NCBI GenBank assembly: GCA_024233215.1
Contig: JACKPW010000001.1
Span: 620,001-684,000 of the forward strand
Direction: 5' to 3'
Source of the DNA: Verrucomicrobiales bacterium
GTDB lineage: Bacteria; Verrucomicrobiota; Verrucomicrobiia; Limisphaerales; J093
Length of the DNA: 64,000 nucleotides
Shown: positions 33,097 to 40,697 of the stretch, in pieces
How positions within the stretch are numbered: the first letter of the stretch is position 1
Layout: each line of letters opens with the position of its first letter
Made by a program: the position numbers and the translations under genes
Notes under the pieces: generated by a model
The model's database searches: none
The model's input: the letters and a program-made list of their open reading frames with translations, nothing else
Told to the model about the DNA's origin: nothing

Positions 33097-33759
33097 ATGC
33101 CCCGGGAATCGCTGGCCACGAAATGCGCGCGCACCGGGGCGATCATCGATGCCCTGAAACGGGCCTATCCCGACGCCCATTGCGAACTGGTTCACCGGAA
33201 CCCCCTCGAACTGCTCATCGCCACCATCCTCTCGGCCCAGTGCACCGACAAGATGGTCAACCAGGTCACTCCCGGGCTGTTCCAGCAATACCGTTCCCCC
33301 GCCGATTATGCGGCCGCCTCGCAGGAGCAACTCGAGCAGGCCATCCAACGACTCGGCTTCTTCCGCAACAAAGCCAAGTCCATCCGCGCCTGTTGCGCCA
33401 GACTCATCGAGCAGCATGAGGGCGAAGTGCCCCGGACCATGGACGATTTGCAGGCCCTGGACGGGGTCGGTCGCAAAACCGCCAACGTCGTCCTCGGGAA
33501 TGCGTTCGGGATTAATGAAGGCGTGGTGGTGGACACCCACGTGGCCCGGCTTTCCACCCGACTCGACCTGACCCGCGAGAAGACACCGGAGAAGATCGAG
33601 CGGGACTTGATGAAGCTGGTGCCGCGGGAGGACTGGACCCTGTTCAGCCACTGGTTGATCTGGCACGGCCGGCGGCGGTGTTCAGCGCGGAAGCCGGATT
33701 GTGCGGGGTGTGAGATCAAGGGGCTCTGTCCGACCGGACGACAAGGGGCCAAGGCATGA
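33097..33759 (+). CDS. nth: Endonuclease III
   Basis: A 220-residue DNA glycosylase/AP lyase that removes oxidised pyrimidines in base-excision repair. It has the helix-hairpin-helix LDGVGRKTANVVLG with catalytic Lys127, Asp146 in GVVVDTHVARL and LIATILSAQCTDKMVN. The C-terminal 4Fe-4S ligands are spaced C-x6-C-x2-C-x5-C (CSARKPDCAGCEIKGLC). The ATG at 33097 gives the standard length; a longer frame upstream overlaps the Uma2 gene. It overlaps the next gene by 4 bp (ATGA). Confidence 0.96.
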   Translation: MPRESLATKCARTGAIIDALKRAYPDAHCELVHRNPLELLIATILSAQCTDKMVNQVTPGLFQQYRSPADYAAASQEQLEQAIQRLGFFRNKAKSIRACCARLIEQHEGEVPRTMDDLQALDGVGRKTANVVLGNAFGINEGVVVDTHVARLSTRLDLTREKTPEKIERDLMKLVPREDWTLFSHWLIWHGRRRCSARKPDCAGCEIKGLCPTGRQGAKA

Positions 33760-34451
33760 CCGCCCTGGCGAAACCCTGGCTCTTCCTCGACGACCCACCG
33801 CGCGAACCGGCGCTGAACATGGCGCTGGACGAGGCGTTGCTTGAGCGGGTCGGCGGGTTCCGCGTTCCCGTCCTGCGTTGCTATGGATGGACCGAATCCG
33901 CGGCCACGTTCGGCTATTTCCAGCGGCACCGCGAAATCGCTTCGTTGACTTCGCTCCGACCACTCATCCGGCGTCCCACCGGCGGGGGCCTGGTGCCCCA
34001 CGCCGAGGACTGGACCTATTCCCTGGCGATTCCCGCAGGACATCCCTGGCATCGCCTGCGCGCGGCGGGAAGTTATATCCGACTCCACCGCTGGTTGCAG
34101 GATGCGCTCAACCGGTTGGGACTGCCGGCGGAGTTGGCGCCCCAGGCTCAAGCGGACGGACCCGGCCAGTGCTTTGTCGGCGCGGAGGAACACGACCTGC
34201 TGCTGAATGGCCGGAAGATCGCCGGGGCAGCGCAACGCCGAACCCGGTTGGGACTGCTGATTCAAGGCAGCATACAACCCCCGCCACCGGACATCGAAAG
34301 GTCCCGGTTCCTTGACCTGCTCCGCGATTCCGCCAGTGCCGCGTGGCAGGTTGAATGGCAGCCTTTCGAGCCAACGACCGACCTCCTCGCCCGCGCGGAT
34401 GCGCTCGTTCGCGAAAGATACGGCAGGCCGGAATACAACGCACGGCGTTGA
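33756..34451 (+). CDS. Lipoate-protein ligase A / octanoyltransferase family protein
   Basis: A 231-residue protein of the BPL/LplA/LipB superfamily. Motifs are LNMALDEALLE, VLRCYGWTESAATFGYFQ, the lipoyl-pocket RRPTGGGLVPHAEDWTYSLA, and LNGRKIAGAAQRR with the catalytic Lys. It would transfer octanoate or lipoate to lipoyl domains such as GcvH or E2 subunits; octanoyltransferase LipM-like and ligase LplA-like activities cannot be separated by eye. The length is shorter than full LplA, lacking its C-terminal domain. It is translationally coupled to nth. The glycine cleavage P-protein gene lies elsewhere in the window. Confidence 0.85.
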   Translation: MTALAKPWLFLDDPPREPALNMALDEALLERVGGFRVPVLRCYGWTESAATFGYFQRHREIASLTSLRPLIRRPTGGGLVPHAEDWTYSLAIPAGHPWHRLRAAGSYIRLHRWLQDALNRLGLPAELAPQAQADGPGQCFVGAEEHDLLLNGRKIAGAAQRRTRLGLLIQGSIQPPPPDIERSRFLDLLRDSASAAWQVEWQPFEPTTDLLARADALVRERYGRPEYNARR

Positions 34452-34684
34452 GGCCGCCGCTCCCTTTCCGGTCATCCGGTCGGTGCTTCGTGGCGCCAAG
34501 CCCATCCCGCAGGGGACCGCACGCGGCTCGCGTGCCGCGGCCGGCGGCCCGCCGGGCACATTCGAAACCTCCCGGCATCACGGTTCGGTGACAGTGCCTT
34601 CCGCCGGGGACCAGTCGACGTCCCGCCGACCGGAGCAGCCGGGCCGGCCACGCTCCCCTTGACGACTGAAAGGTCACGGCTCAG

Positions 34685-34706
34685 GCGCGGACAAGGCTGT
34701 CCGCGC
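34685..34706. repeat. GCGCGGACA / TGTCCGCGC palindromic repeat
   Basis: A 9-bp perfect stem (34685-34693 with 34698-34706) and a 4-nt loop AGGC. The right half continues as GTCCGCGCTCCCGG (34699-34712), identical to 47421-47434. A related GCGCGGAC...GTCCGCGC pair brackets 49044-49090. It may act as a terminator or REP-like element. Confidence 0.55.
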
Positions 34707-34723
34707 TCCCGGTGACCCGGGGC

Positions 34724-34752
34724 TTGCCAGCGTGCTTGAACTCACATATAAA
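34724..34752 (+). promoter_or_regulatory. Strong promoter predicting a leaderless mRNA
   Basis: TTGCCA (34724-34729), exact 17-nt spacer and TATAAA (34747-34752), then 7 nt to the ATG at 34760. This is the best-matching sigma70-type promoter seen in the window. Confidence 0.6.
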
Positions 34753-34759
34753 CATCTGC

Positions 34760-35887
34760 ATGGTTTCTTGGATTCGCTGGTTTGTGCGCTGCCTCGCGGT
34801 TGGCTGGGCGACCTCCACCCTGCCGGCGTTTTCGTTGCTCGATTGGAATGTCGGCGGCAACGGCGCGACCGAATGGGACCCCACCAGTCCGCAGGTGGCG
34901 GCCATCGGGCATCAGGTCCAGCACGTGAACGCGGACATCATCACCCTTCAGGAGATCCCCTATCCATTCTCCGACCGGATGCCGGCCTTCGTCGCCACCT
35001 ACCTGCCCGGCTACCACCTGGCGATCAACTCCGGCACGGACGGCTACATCCGGTCCGCCATCCTCAGTCGCTATCCGGTCAATCGTTCGCAGAAGTGGCT
35101 CGACGGCGTTCCGCTGGATGCCTTCGGCTATGCCGGGAATTTCACGCGGGACCTGTTCGAGGCGGAGATCGCAGTGCCGGGCTTTGACACGCCGGTGCAC
35201 ATCTTCACCACCCATTTGAAAAGCGGATCGGAAGTCAGTTCCGCCACACGGCGCGGGGCGGAGGCAGGCGCCATTTCCAACTTCTTCGTGAACGTGTTCC
35301 TGCCGCAGCATCCGGACCGGCCCTACGCGTTGACCGGCGATTTCAACGAGGATGTGGAACGTCCGGGCTCGAACAGCCGCGATGCCGTGCCCCGGCTGGC
35401 GAACGATTTCACCGGCCTGCGCCTCACGCGTCCGACAAACCCGTTCACCGGCAGTGAACGCACCTGGCCGAGCGGCGGAGAGGTCGTGTTTGTGCGCTTC
35501 GATTACATCCTCCCCTCCGCCTCGCTCTACGCGCGCGTGTTTCGCAGCGAGGTGTTCCGGGCATCCCGACTGTCGCCACCGCCCCCTCCCCTGCAACCGG
35601 GTGACGAGGCCCTGGCGTCCGATCACCTCCCCGTGCTGATGATCTTCCGGAACCCGGACAACCGCCCGTTCGCGCTGACGCTGAGATCAACCGGCGAAGG
35701 CCCGGCCCGGCTCCAGGAGCTCATCTGGCCGGCCTGGCCGGGTTACACGTACCAAGTGCTGCGATCGACGGATCTGCAGCACTGGTTCGTGGAAACAACC
35801 TTCTCACCGGCCGGCGGCAGCGAGGCCGCCTGGCCGGTGGAGACCACGGATCCCCGGCGTTTCCTGCAGGTCCGCCGGATCCCCTGA
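34760..35887 (+). CDS. Exported endonuclease/exonuclease/phosphatase (EEP) family protein
   Basis: A 375-residue protein from the ATG at 34760, with a signal peptide (MVSWIRWFVRCLAVGWATST). EEP motifs are FSLLDWNVGGN, the metal-binding Glu in TLQEIPYP, HIFTTHLKSGS, LTGDFNED and the final ASDHLPVLM. These bind Mg2+ for phosphodiester or phosphomonoester hydrolysis; DNA, nucleotide, phospholipid or phosphosugar substrates are all possible. A 70-residue C-terminal module (YTYQVLRSTDLQHWFVETTF to RRFLQVRRI) resembles modules in two other exported proteins here. A GTG at 34712 lies upstream of the promoter and is rejected as start. Confidence 0.84.
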   Translation: MVSWIRWFVRCLAVGWATSTLPAFSLLDWNVGGNGATEWDPTSPQVAAIGHQVQHVNADIITLQEIPYPFSDRMPAFVATYLPGYHLAINSGTDGYIRSAILSRYPVNRSQKWLDGVPLDAFGYAGNFTRDLFEAEIAVPGFDTPVHIFTTHLKSGSEVSSATRRGAEAGAISNFFVNVFLPQHPDRPYALTGDFNEDVERPGSNSRDAVPRLANDFTGLRLTRPTNPFTGSERTWPSGGEVVFVRFDYILPSASLYARVFRSEVFRASRLSPPPPPLQPGDEALASDHLPVLMIFRNPDNRPFALTLRSTGEGPARLQELIWPAWPGYTYQVLRSTDLQHWFVETTFSPAGGSEAAWPVETTDPRRFLQVRRIP

Positions 35888-35895
35888 CGGCCCCC

Positions 35896-37686
35896 TCAGT
35901 AACAACGGGCGTCCATGCCATACCAGCAACTGCTGGCGCTGACCCATTCGCAACTGGAACTGCCCCCGCCCTGGTTGACCTTCCATTGGCGCTCCGTATC
36001 CCACGTGATCCCGGCCCACTTGTATTTGCGGTACCGGTAGCCGTAGGCAAAGGGGTAGTGGGCGAAGTAACCCGTTCCCACGATGGCCGGTCGGTCGTGA
36101 TCTCGGATCGCCGCAATCGCCTTGTTCCTTGGACTGGATGACGTGTAGGGCACGCACCAACGCGTGCTGTAGCTGATCCCTTCCCCCCGGTCGACCGCCC
36201 AGTGATACCCCTTGTACATGTCCCACGGGTTCGTCGCCGCCTGGCTGTTGATCGAGGTGCACCAAGTGTTGCAGTCATCGAAGACCACCCCGATGAGGTC
36301 GCGGACGGCGTCGTTGTTCGACCAGGGTGTCCCGCCGGCGATGAGGTTGCTCACCCCCTTGCTGTCCCAGTAACCGTAGAACATCGCCCAGGCGGTCGGC
36401 CCGCACCCGCTCCAACCGTTATTGCAGGTCCCTGCCAGGTCCCATTCCTGGTAGTAGGGAGGGATCTCTGCGCAGGAGGCCCCGTAATACGTCGTCCAGG
36501 AGGTCCACCCCGCCAACTGAATCCGTTGGGCGGGATCCCCCACCACCAGGGCGAACAGCGCCACGCTGCCGTCCGCCCGAATGGCGGTCAACAAGGTCAC
36601 GCCATCCACCAGGCCCAGTATGTCGAGCCCGCCCTTGGCATTGGGCGTCACCTCTGCAACCTCCTCCGCCTCCACCCCGGCGCTGCGGAACCGCGTGCCT
36701 TCGAGCACGGTCACCTGGTCCTTCACCGGCACCCGCACCGCCTCAGGCATCTGATCGTCACGCAGGTCCCATTCCATCTTCCCGAACGCCGCCTGGTATT
36801 CGCGGATCATCTTCGGCACGGCGCCCTCGAGGTAGTCCTTGCGAAAGGACTCGTAGCTTTCGAACGGGCCGGTCGACAGCTCCGGTACCGGGTCCAGGCT
36901 CACCACCTTCCCGTCCTCGACCTCCACCCCAAAGGCGGTTCCGGCCACCTCTCCAATCGCGGGGTCCAGCTTGAACGGAGTGCTGCCCAACGTCGCCAGC
37001 GCAGCGCCATCACCGTCCTCCGCCACCCAGAAGCTCTCTGAATACCGCACCACCCGGATGTGGGTGGTCCGGGCAAGGTAGCGCAGGCGCTCGGTCGGGG
37101 TGGGGCCCTGCGTCGCATACTGCGGCACCGGTTCGTCATGGTTCCCCGACGACACCAGCAGGTAGCCGCGTTCCAGTTCGGGCAGGACCGGGGGGCTCTG
37201 CGGAAAGCCGCCGGCGGTGCTGTTCAGGCCGACCCGCGGAGCGGGCCCCGGAACCACCTTGAATTCGAACCACGCGGGCTCGCGTCCACCCTGAAAGGCC
37301 GGGCTGTAGATCGGGGTCACCACCGGACCCAACTCCGCGTCCAGCCAGTCGGGTTCCTCCGGCCGCAACGAGTCCAGACGCTCCAGCGCCACCTTGAGCG
37401 AGGCTGGCTCAACCGCCGCCAGGGGCAATCCCAGCGGGCCACCCTGCGGGTCCTTTTGGTCGATCCTCAGACGGTAGAACGCCTCGCTGCCGGATTCCGG
37501 GTCCAACAACCCCCCGTCGCCGCTGTCAGCAAGCCCATCAGCCGGGAGCAAGGACCACGGTCCCTGCGTGGAAGCCGCCTTTTCCAGATGCAGATTGACG
37601 GAGGTGGGCGCGGGCTGCGCCATCAGGATCGAAATCCCGAACGCCCCCAAGGCCGAGGTGTATCGATAGCGTCTCTTCATGCTCAT
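35896..37686 (-). CDS. Exported C39-like (papain-fold) cysteine peptidase
   Basis: A 596-residue protein with signal peptide RYTSALGAFGISILMA. An N-terminal 50-residue module ends in FYRLRID. A central region of about 250 residues is followed by a peptidase-like domain with GCGPTAWAMFYGYWDSKG (nucleophile Cys) and, 130 residues on, AHYPFAYGYRYRKYKW (candidate His). The GCGPTAxAM...HYxxxYGY pattern is that of C39-like/papain-fold peptidases. The C-terminus is Cys/Trp-rich (GGGSSSCEWVSASSCWYG). Substrate unknown. The middle region (VKDQVTVLEGTRFRSAGVEA) may be a propeptide-like or lectin-like domain. It is convergent with the EEP gene, 8 bp apart. Confidence 0.7.
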   Translation of the reverse strand: MSMKRRYRYTSALGAFGISILMAQPAPTSVNLHLEKAASTQGPWSLLPADGLADSGDGGLLDPESGSEAFYRLRIDQKDPQGGPLGLPLAAVEPASLKVALERLDSLRPEEPDWLDAELGPVVTPIYSPAFQGGREPAWFEFKVVPGPAPRVGLNSTAGGFPQSPPVLPELERGYLLVSSGNHDEPVPQYATQGPTPTERLRYLARTTHIRVVRYSESFWVAEDGDGAALATLGSTPFKLDPAIGEVAGTAFGVEVEDGKVVSLDPVPELSTGPFESYESFRKDYLEGAVPKMIREYQAAFGKMEWDLRDDQMPEAVRVPVKDQVTVLEGTRFRSAGVEAEEVAEVTPNAKGGLDILGLVDGVTLLTAIRADGSVALFALVVGDPAQRIQLAGWTSWTTYYGASCAEIPPYYQEWDLAGTCNNGWSGCGPTAWAMFYGYWDSKGVSNLIAGGTPWSNNDAVRDLIGVVFDDCNTWCTSINSQAATNPWDMYKGYHWAVDRGEGISYSTRWCVPYTSSSPRNKAIAAIRDHDRPAIVGTGYFAHYPFAYGYRYRKYKWAGITWDTERQWKVNQGGGSSSCEWVSASSCWYGMDARCY

Positions 37687-37909
37687 TGTTAGTTTGTCTT
37701 GTTTTCGTTGAAGCCCTCCGCTCGCCCCGGCAGACCCCGGCGAGTTTGGCGGCAACCCGTGTCTTCCCCCGGGCAGGATCCGAATCCCGGGACACCGGGC
37801 ACCACTACTCCCACTTCGCACCCCGTGCAACCGGGCACCGGACAAAAAGGAGTGCCGTCCTCATGCCCACGGTGTCGTCTCCCCCACACAACCCGCAGCC
37901 ATTTCGCGC

Positions 37910-37939
37910 TTGAACGAGGGCGCCTCGCTCCCGTAAACC
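37910..37939 (+). promoter_or_regulatory. Promoter predicting a leaderless trpA mRNA
   Basis: TTGAAC (37910-37915), 18-nt spacer and TAAACC (37934-37939), then 7 nt to the ATG at 37947. The -10 box is weak. Confidence 0.35.
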
Positions 37940-37946
37940 CCGCGGC

Positions 37947-38750
37947 ATGAATCGTATCGTCGAGCGTTTCGCCCGGTTGCGCGAACGGGGAGAAAAGGGT
38001 CTGGTGGTCTACATCGGCGCCGGCGATCCCAATCTCGAGGCCACGCGCCGGCTGGCCCTGGCTTTCGACGACGCACGGGTGGACGTGCTGGAACTGGGCG
38101 TCCCCTTCAGCGACCCGTTGGCGGACGGCCTGGTCAACCAGCTCGCGGCCCAACGCGGACTGGAGTCCGGCACCACCCCCACGGGAGTGCTGGACACCGT
38201 GGCCGCCATCCGGCGCGACTGCGCCATCCCCATCGTTCTCTACATCTACTACAACCTGATCCATCACCACGGCCCGGAACGGTTCATCGCCGACGCCGCC
38301 CGGGCGGGGGTGGACGGGTTGCTGGTTCTCGACCTGCCTCCCGAGGAGGCGGCGGAATACAACACCCGCATGGAGACCGCCGGGCTGTGCCCGATCTACC
38401 TGATCGCCCCGACGACCCCCGAGGACCGCATCGAGGCCATCGCCCGAAACGCACGGGGCTTCATCTACTATGTCTCCCGCGAAGGCGTGACCGGCATGCA
38501 GTCCCGGGTCGCGGACACCATTGGCACCATGACCGGGCTGATCCGGCGCCACAGCGATCTCCCCATCGCGGTGGGCTTCGGCATCTCCAACCCCGACCAG
38601 GCCCGCGAGGTGGCGCGACACGCCGAGGCCGTGGTAGTCGGCAGCGCGGTGGTGAATGAGATTGCCTCCCACGGTCGGGACGATAAACTTGTCCAGCATG
38701 TGGCCGGCCTCGTTCAGGGACTCGCCACTGCCATCAAACAGCCCCTATGA
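37947..38750 (+). CDS. trpA: Tryptophan synthase alpha subunit
   Basis: A 267-residue TIM-barrel enzyme that cleaves indole-3-glycerol phosphate to indole and glyceraldehyde-3-phosphate and passes indole to TrpB. Catalytic Glu49 and Asp60 lie in VLELGVPFSDPLADG. Other signatures are YIYYNLIHHHGPERF, GLLVLDLPPEEA, YYVSREGVTG and VGFGISNPDQA. The strand after DPLADG reads LVNQ where PVIQ is usual. trpB is not in the window. It overlaps the manC-like gene by 4 bp, an unusual pairing of tryptophan and nucleotide-sugar genes. Confidence 0.94.
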   Translation: MNRIVERFARLRERGEKGLVVYIGAGDPNLEATRRLALAFDDARVDVLELGVPFSDPLADGLVNQLAAQRGLESGTTPTGVLDTVAAIRRDCAIPIVLYIYYNLIHHHGPERFIADAARAGVDGLLVLDLPPEEAAEYNTRMETAGLCPIYLIAPTTPEDRIEAIARNARGFIYYVSREGVTGMQSRVADTIGTMTGLIRRHSDLPIAVGFGISNPDQAREVARHAEAVVVGSAVVNEIASHGRDDKLVQHVAGLVQGLATAIKQPL

Positions 38751-39889
38751 AAACGAAGCAGAACCCCCCGGCCCGGCGAAGTGCGCGTGATCGTTTCGTG
38801 ATCATCATGGCCGGCGGTCGCGGTGAACGTTTCTGGCCGGTCAGTCGGGAGCGCCGTCCGAAGCAACTCCTCGACCTCCTGGGAGATCGCTCCTTCCTGC
38901 AACAGGCGGTCGACCGCGTGCTGCCTCTCGTGCCCCGCGAGAACATCTTCGTCATCACCAACGCGGCGCAACTGGCCGCCGTCCGCCGTCAGCTCCCCGA
39001 ACTCCCGAAAGCCAACCTGGTCGGCGAACCGTGCGGCCGGGACACCTGTGCCGCGGTGGCCCTGGGCGCGGCCCTGGTGGGCGCCCGTTCCCCGGAGGGG
39101 GTGATGGCGGTCCTGCCCGCGGATCACGTGATCCCCCGGCCCGGACAATTCCAGCGCGTGCTGGGAGACGCCTTCCAACTCGCGGCCCGGGACGAGGTCA
39201 TTGTCACCATCGGCATCACGCCCACCGAACCCGCCACCGGCTACGGTTACATCGAACTCGCCGCGCCCCTGCCCCAATCCCCCGGCGGACGCCGTGCCAG
39301 GACCACGTTTCACCAGGTGAAGCGGTTCGTGGAGAAGCCGCCTCTCAAGCGGGCGGTGCAGTATCTCAAGAGCGGCCGACACCGCTGGAACGCCGGCATG
39401 TTCGTCTGGTCGGTCCCCACCATCACCAACGGCCTCGCCCGGCATCAACCGGGCATGGCGGAATTCTGCCAGCGATGGCGGCAGGCCGCCGGCACCGGTC
39501 GTCTGCAGCGCACGCTGGCAGCGGACTACCCGGCACTGACGAAGGTCTCGATCGACTACGCACTGCTGGAGCACGCCGAAAACGTGGTGGCCGCGGAAGG
39601 CGACTTTGGCTGGGACGACCTGGGCGCGTGGACGGCCCTGGCCCGGCACCTCCAGGCCGATCCCCAGGGCAATTGCAGCGTCGCCGACTATGTGCAGGTG
39701 GAGTCCTCCGGCAACGTGGTGTTTGACGCCCGCAGCAAGTCCAAGGGATTGGTGGCCACCGTCGGGGTGCGCGACTCAATCATCGTGCTGACGGATGACG
39801 CCCTCCTGGTGGCCGGCAAGAGCGAGGCCCAGAACATCAAACAACTGCTCGCCGGCTTGAACGCGGCAGGACGGAAGGCGTTGCTGTGA
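38747..39889 (+). CDS. manC: Mannose-1-phosphate guanylyltransferase
   Basis: A 380-residue nucleotidyltransferase that makes GDP-mannose from mannose-1-phosphate and GTP. The signature VIIMAGGRGERFWPVSRERR followed by PKQLLDL is diagnostic. Others are VLPADHVI, ATGYGYIE, KRFVEKP and FGWDDLGAWTAL. The length fits a GMP-only enzyme; the phosphomannose isomerase cupin domain of bifunctional ManC/AlgA is absent. GDP-mannose feeds glycan and lipopolysaccharide synthesis. The start overlaps the trpA stop (ATGA). Confidence 0.94.
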   Translation: MKTKQNPPARRSARDRFVIIMAGGRGERFWPVSRERRPKQLLDLLGDRSFLQQAVDRVLPLVPRENIFVITNAAQLAAVRRQLPELPKANLVGEPCGRDTCAAVALGAALVGARSPEGVMAVLPADHVIPRPGQFQRVLGDAFQLAARDEVIVTIGITPTEPATGYGYIELAAPLPQSPGGRRARTTFHQVKRFVEKPPLKRAVQYLKSGRHRWNAGMFVWSVPTITNGLARHQPGMAEFCQRWRQAAGTGRLQRTLAADYPALTKVSIDYALLEHAENVVAAEGDFGWDDLGAWTALARHLQADPQGNCSVADYVQVESSGNVVFDARSKSKGLVATVGVRDSIIVLTDDALLVAGKSEAQNIKQLLAGLNAAGRKALL

Positions 39890-39908
39890 GCGCCACGGTC
39901 AGCAAGGG

Positions 39909-39962
39909 GGTCAGTCCTGCAGCTGTTGGCGGCGCTTCCTCCGCCCCCAGTGAGAACTGACC
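39909..39962. repeat. Copy 2 of the 40-bp repeat, forming a hairpin
   Basis: 39925-39962 matches 3881-3920. This copy has matching ends, GGTCAGT (39909-39915) and ACTGACC (39956-39962), enclosing a GC-rich centre. It lies 20 nt after the manC stop and could double as a terminator. Confidence 0.5.
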
Positions 39963-40017
39963 GCCGGGCGGCCGGACCGTTTCAAGGCCCCGTTGAGCAT
40001 CCGCCGGGAAACGTCCC

Positions 40018-40440
40018 ATGAGCCAACTCCCAGCCAGACCGCCCTTCCTCCGCCGCAACCCCTCCTGGGACCGACCGCTCGATGCGCGGCAATCCGTCCT
40101 GGCCGAGTGGCGGGGGATGGACCTCACCCCGTTGGAACGGGAGCAAGCACAGGTGGCGCGCCCGGCAGGAGACCTCCTGCGTTCGGTTCTCAAACGCGTG
40201 GGCCTCGATGAACGCCGGACCAGCCTCCAGATTCAGCGGGTTTGGGCGCAGTCGCTCGACCCGAACCTGGTCGCCCATGCGCGTCCCGCGGGTCTGCACA
40301 AGGGCACTCTGTTCGTGCATGTGGACAGCAGTGCCTGGCTGGACGAAATCGTCCGCTACCGCCGCCGCGAAATTCTCACCCGCCTGCAGCATGCGCTCGG
40401 AAGCAGCCTGATTCAGCGGCTCTCATTTCGCCTGGGGTGA
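40018..40440 (+). CDS. dciA: DciA-like (DUF721) replicative helicase loader candidate
   Basis: A 140-residue basic protein. The DUF721 domain occupies about residues 50-140: DLLRSVLKRVGLDER, IQRVWAQSLDPNLVAHARPA, the strand GTLFVHVDSSAWLDEI and LQHALGSSLIQRLSFRLG. DUF721/DciA proteins interact with DnaB and load it in the many bacteria that lack DnaC or DnaI. The N-terminal 45 residues are Arg/Pro-rich and probably disordered. It is not near dnaA or gyrB. The DUF721 call is fairly firm; the loader role is by family. Confidence 0.78.
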   Translation: MSQLPARPPFLRRNPSWDRPLDARQSVLAEWRGMDLTPLEREQAQVARPAGDLLRSVLKRVGLDERRTSLQIQRVWAQSLDPNLVAHARPAGLHKGTLFVHVDSSAWLDEIVRYRRREILTRLQHALGSSLIQRLSFRLG

Positions 40441-40519
40441 TCCTCCCCGCGGAGGCCGGTCGTCGGGACGCCCGGTCCCGGCCAACCGCCCTTGTCCCTG
40501 AGCCTTAGCCATGCAGTTC

Positions 40520-40674
40520 AACCACGAATGGACACCAATAAACACGAATGAAGACGCCGATCTCAGGAACGGTACGACCGCCAGATGGGGGCAACCAAGG
40601 GGTAACGGAGGGCGGAACCTGCCTTCCGGCGGAATGCCCTCTTGTTCGTGTCGATTCGTGTTTATTCGTGGTTC
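40520..40674. repeat. MITE-like element with inverted AACCACGAAT ends
   Basis: A 155-bp element. The left arm is AACCACGAATGGACACCAAT plus AAACACGAATG (40520-40550). The right arm ends ATTCGTGTTTATTCGTGGTT (40655-40674), its inverted counterpart. The GC-rich 90-bp centre has no transposase. CACGAAT is iterated within each arm. A single arm also occurs at 824-852. It lies between dciA and the DUF72 gene. Confidence 0.65.
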
Positions 40675-40697
40675 TCTACTGAATCACTGCAGCTCAG

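Larger units (their letters stand above)
34452..34759. other. Intergenic region with palindrome and promoter
   Basis: These 308 bp hold no supportable gene. They include a perfect palindromic repeat (34685-34706) and a strong promoter-like sequence (34724-34752) for the exported phosphoesterase gene. Confidence 0.6.
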
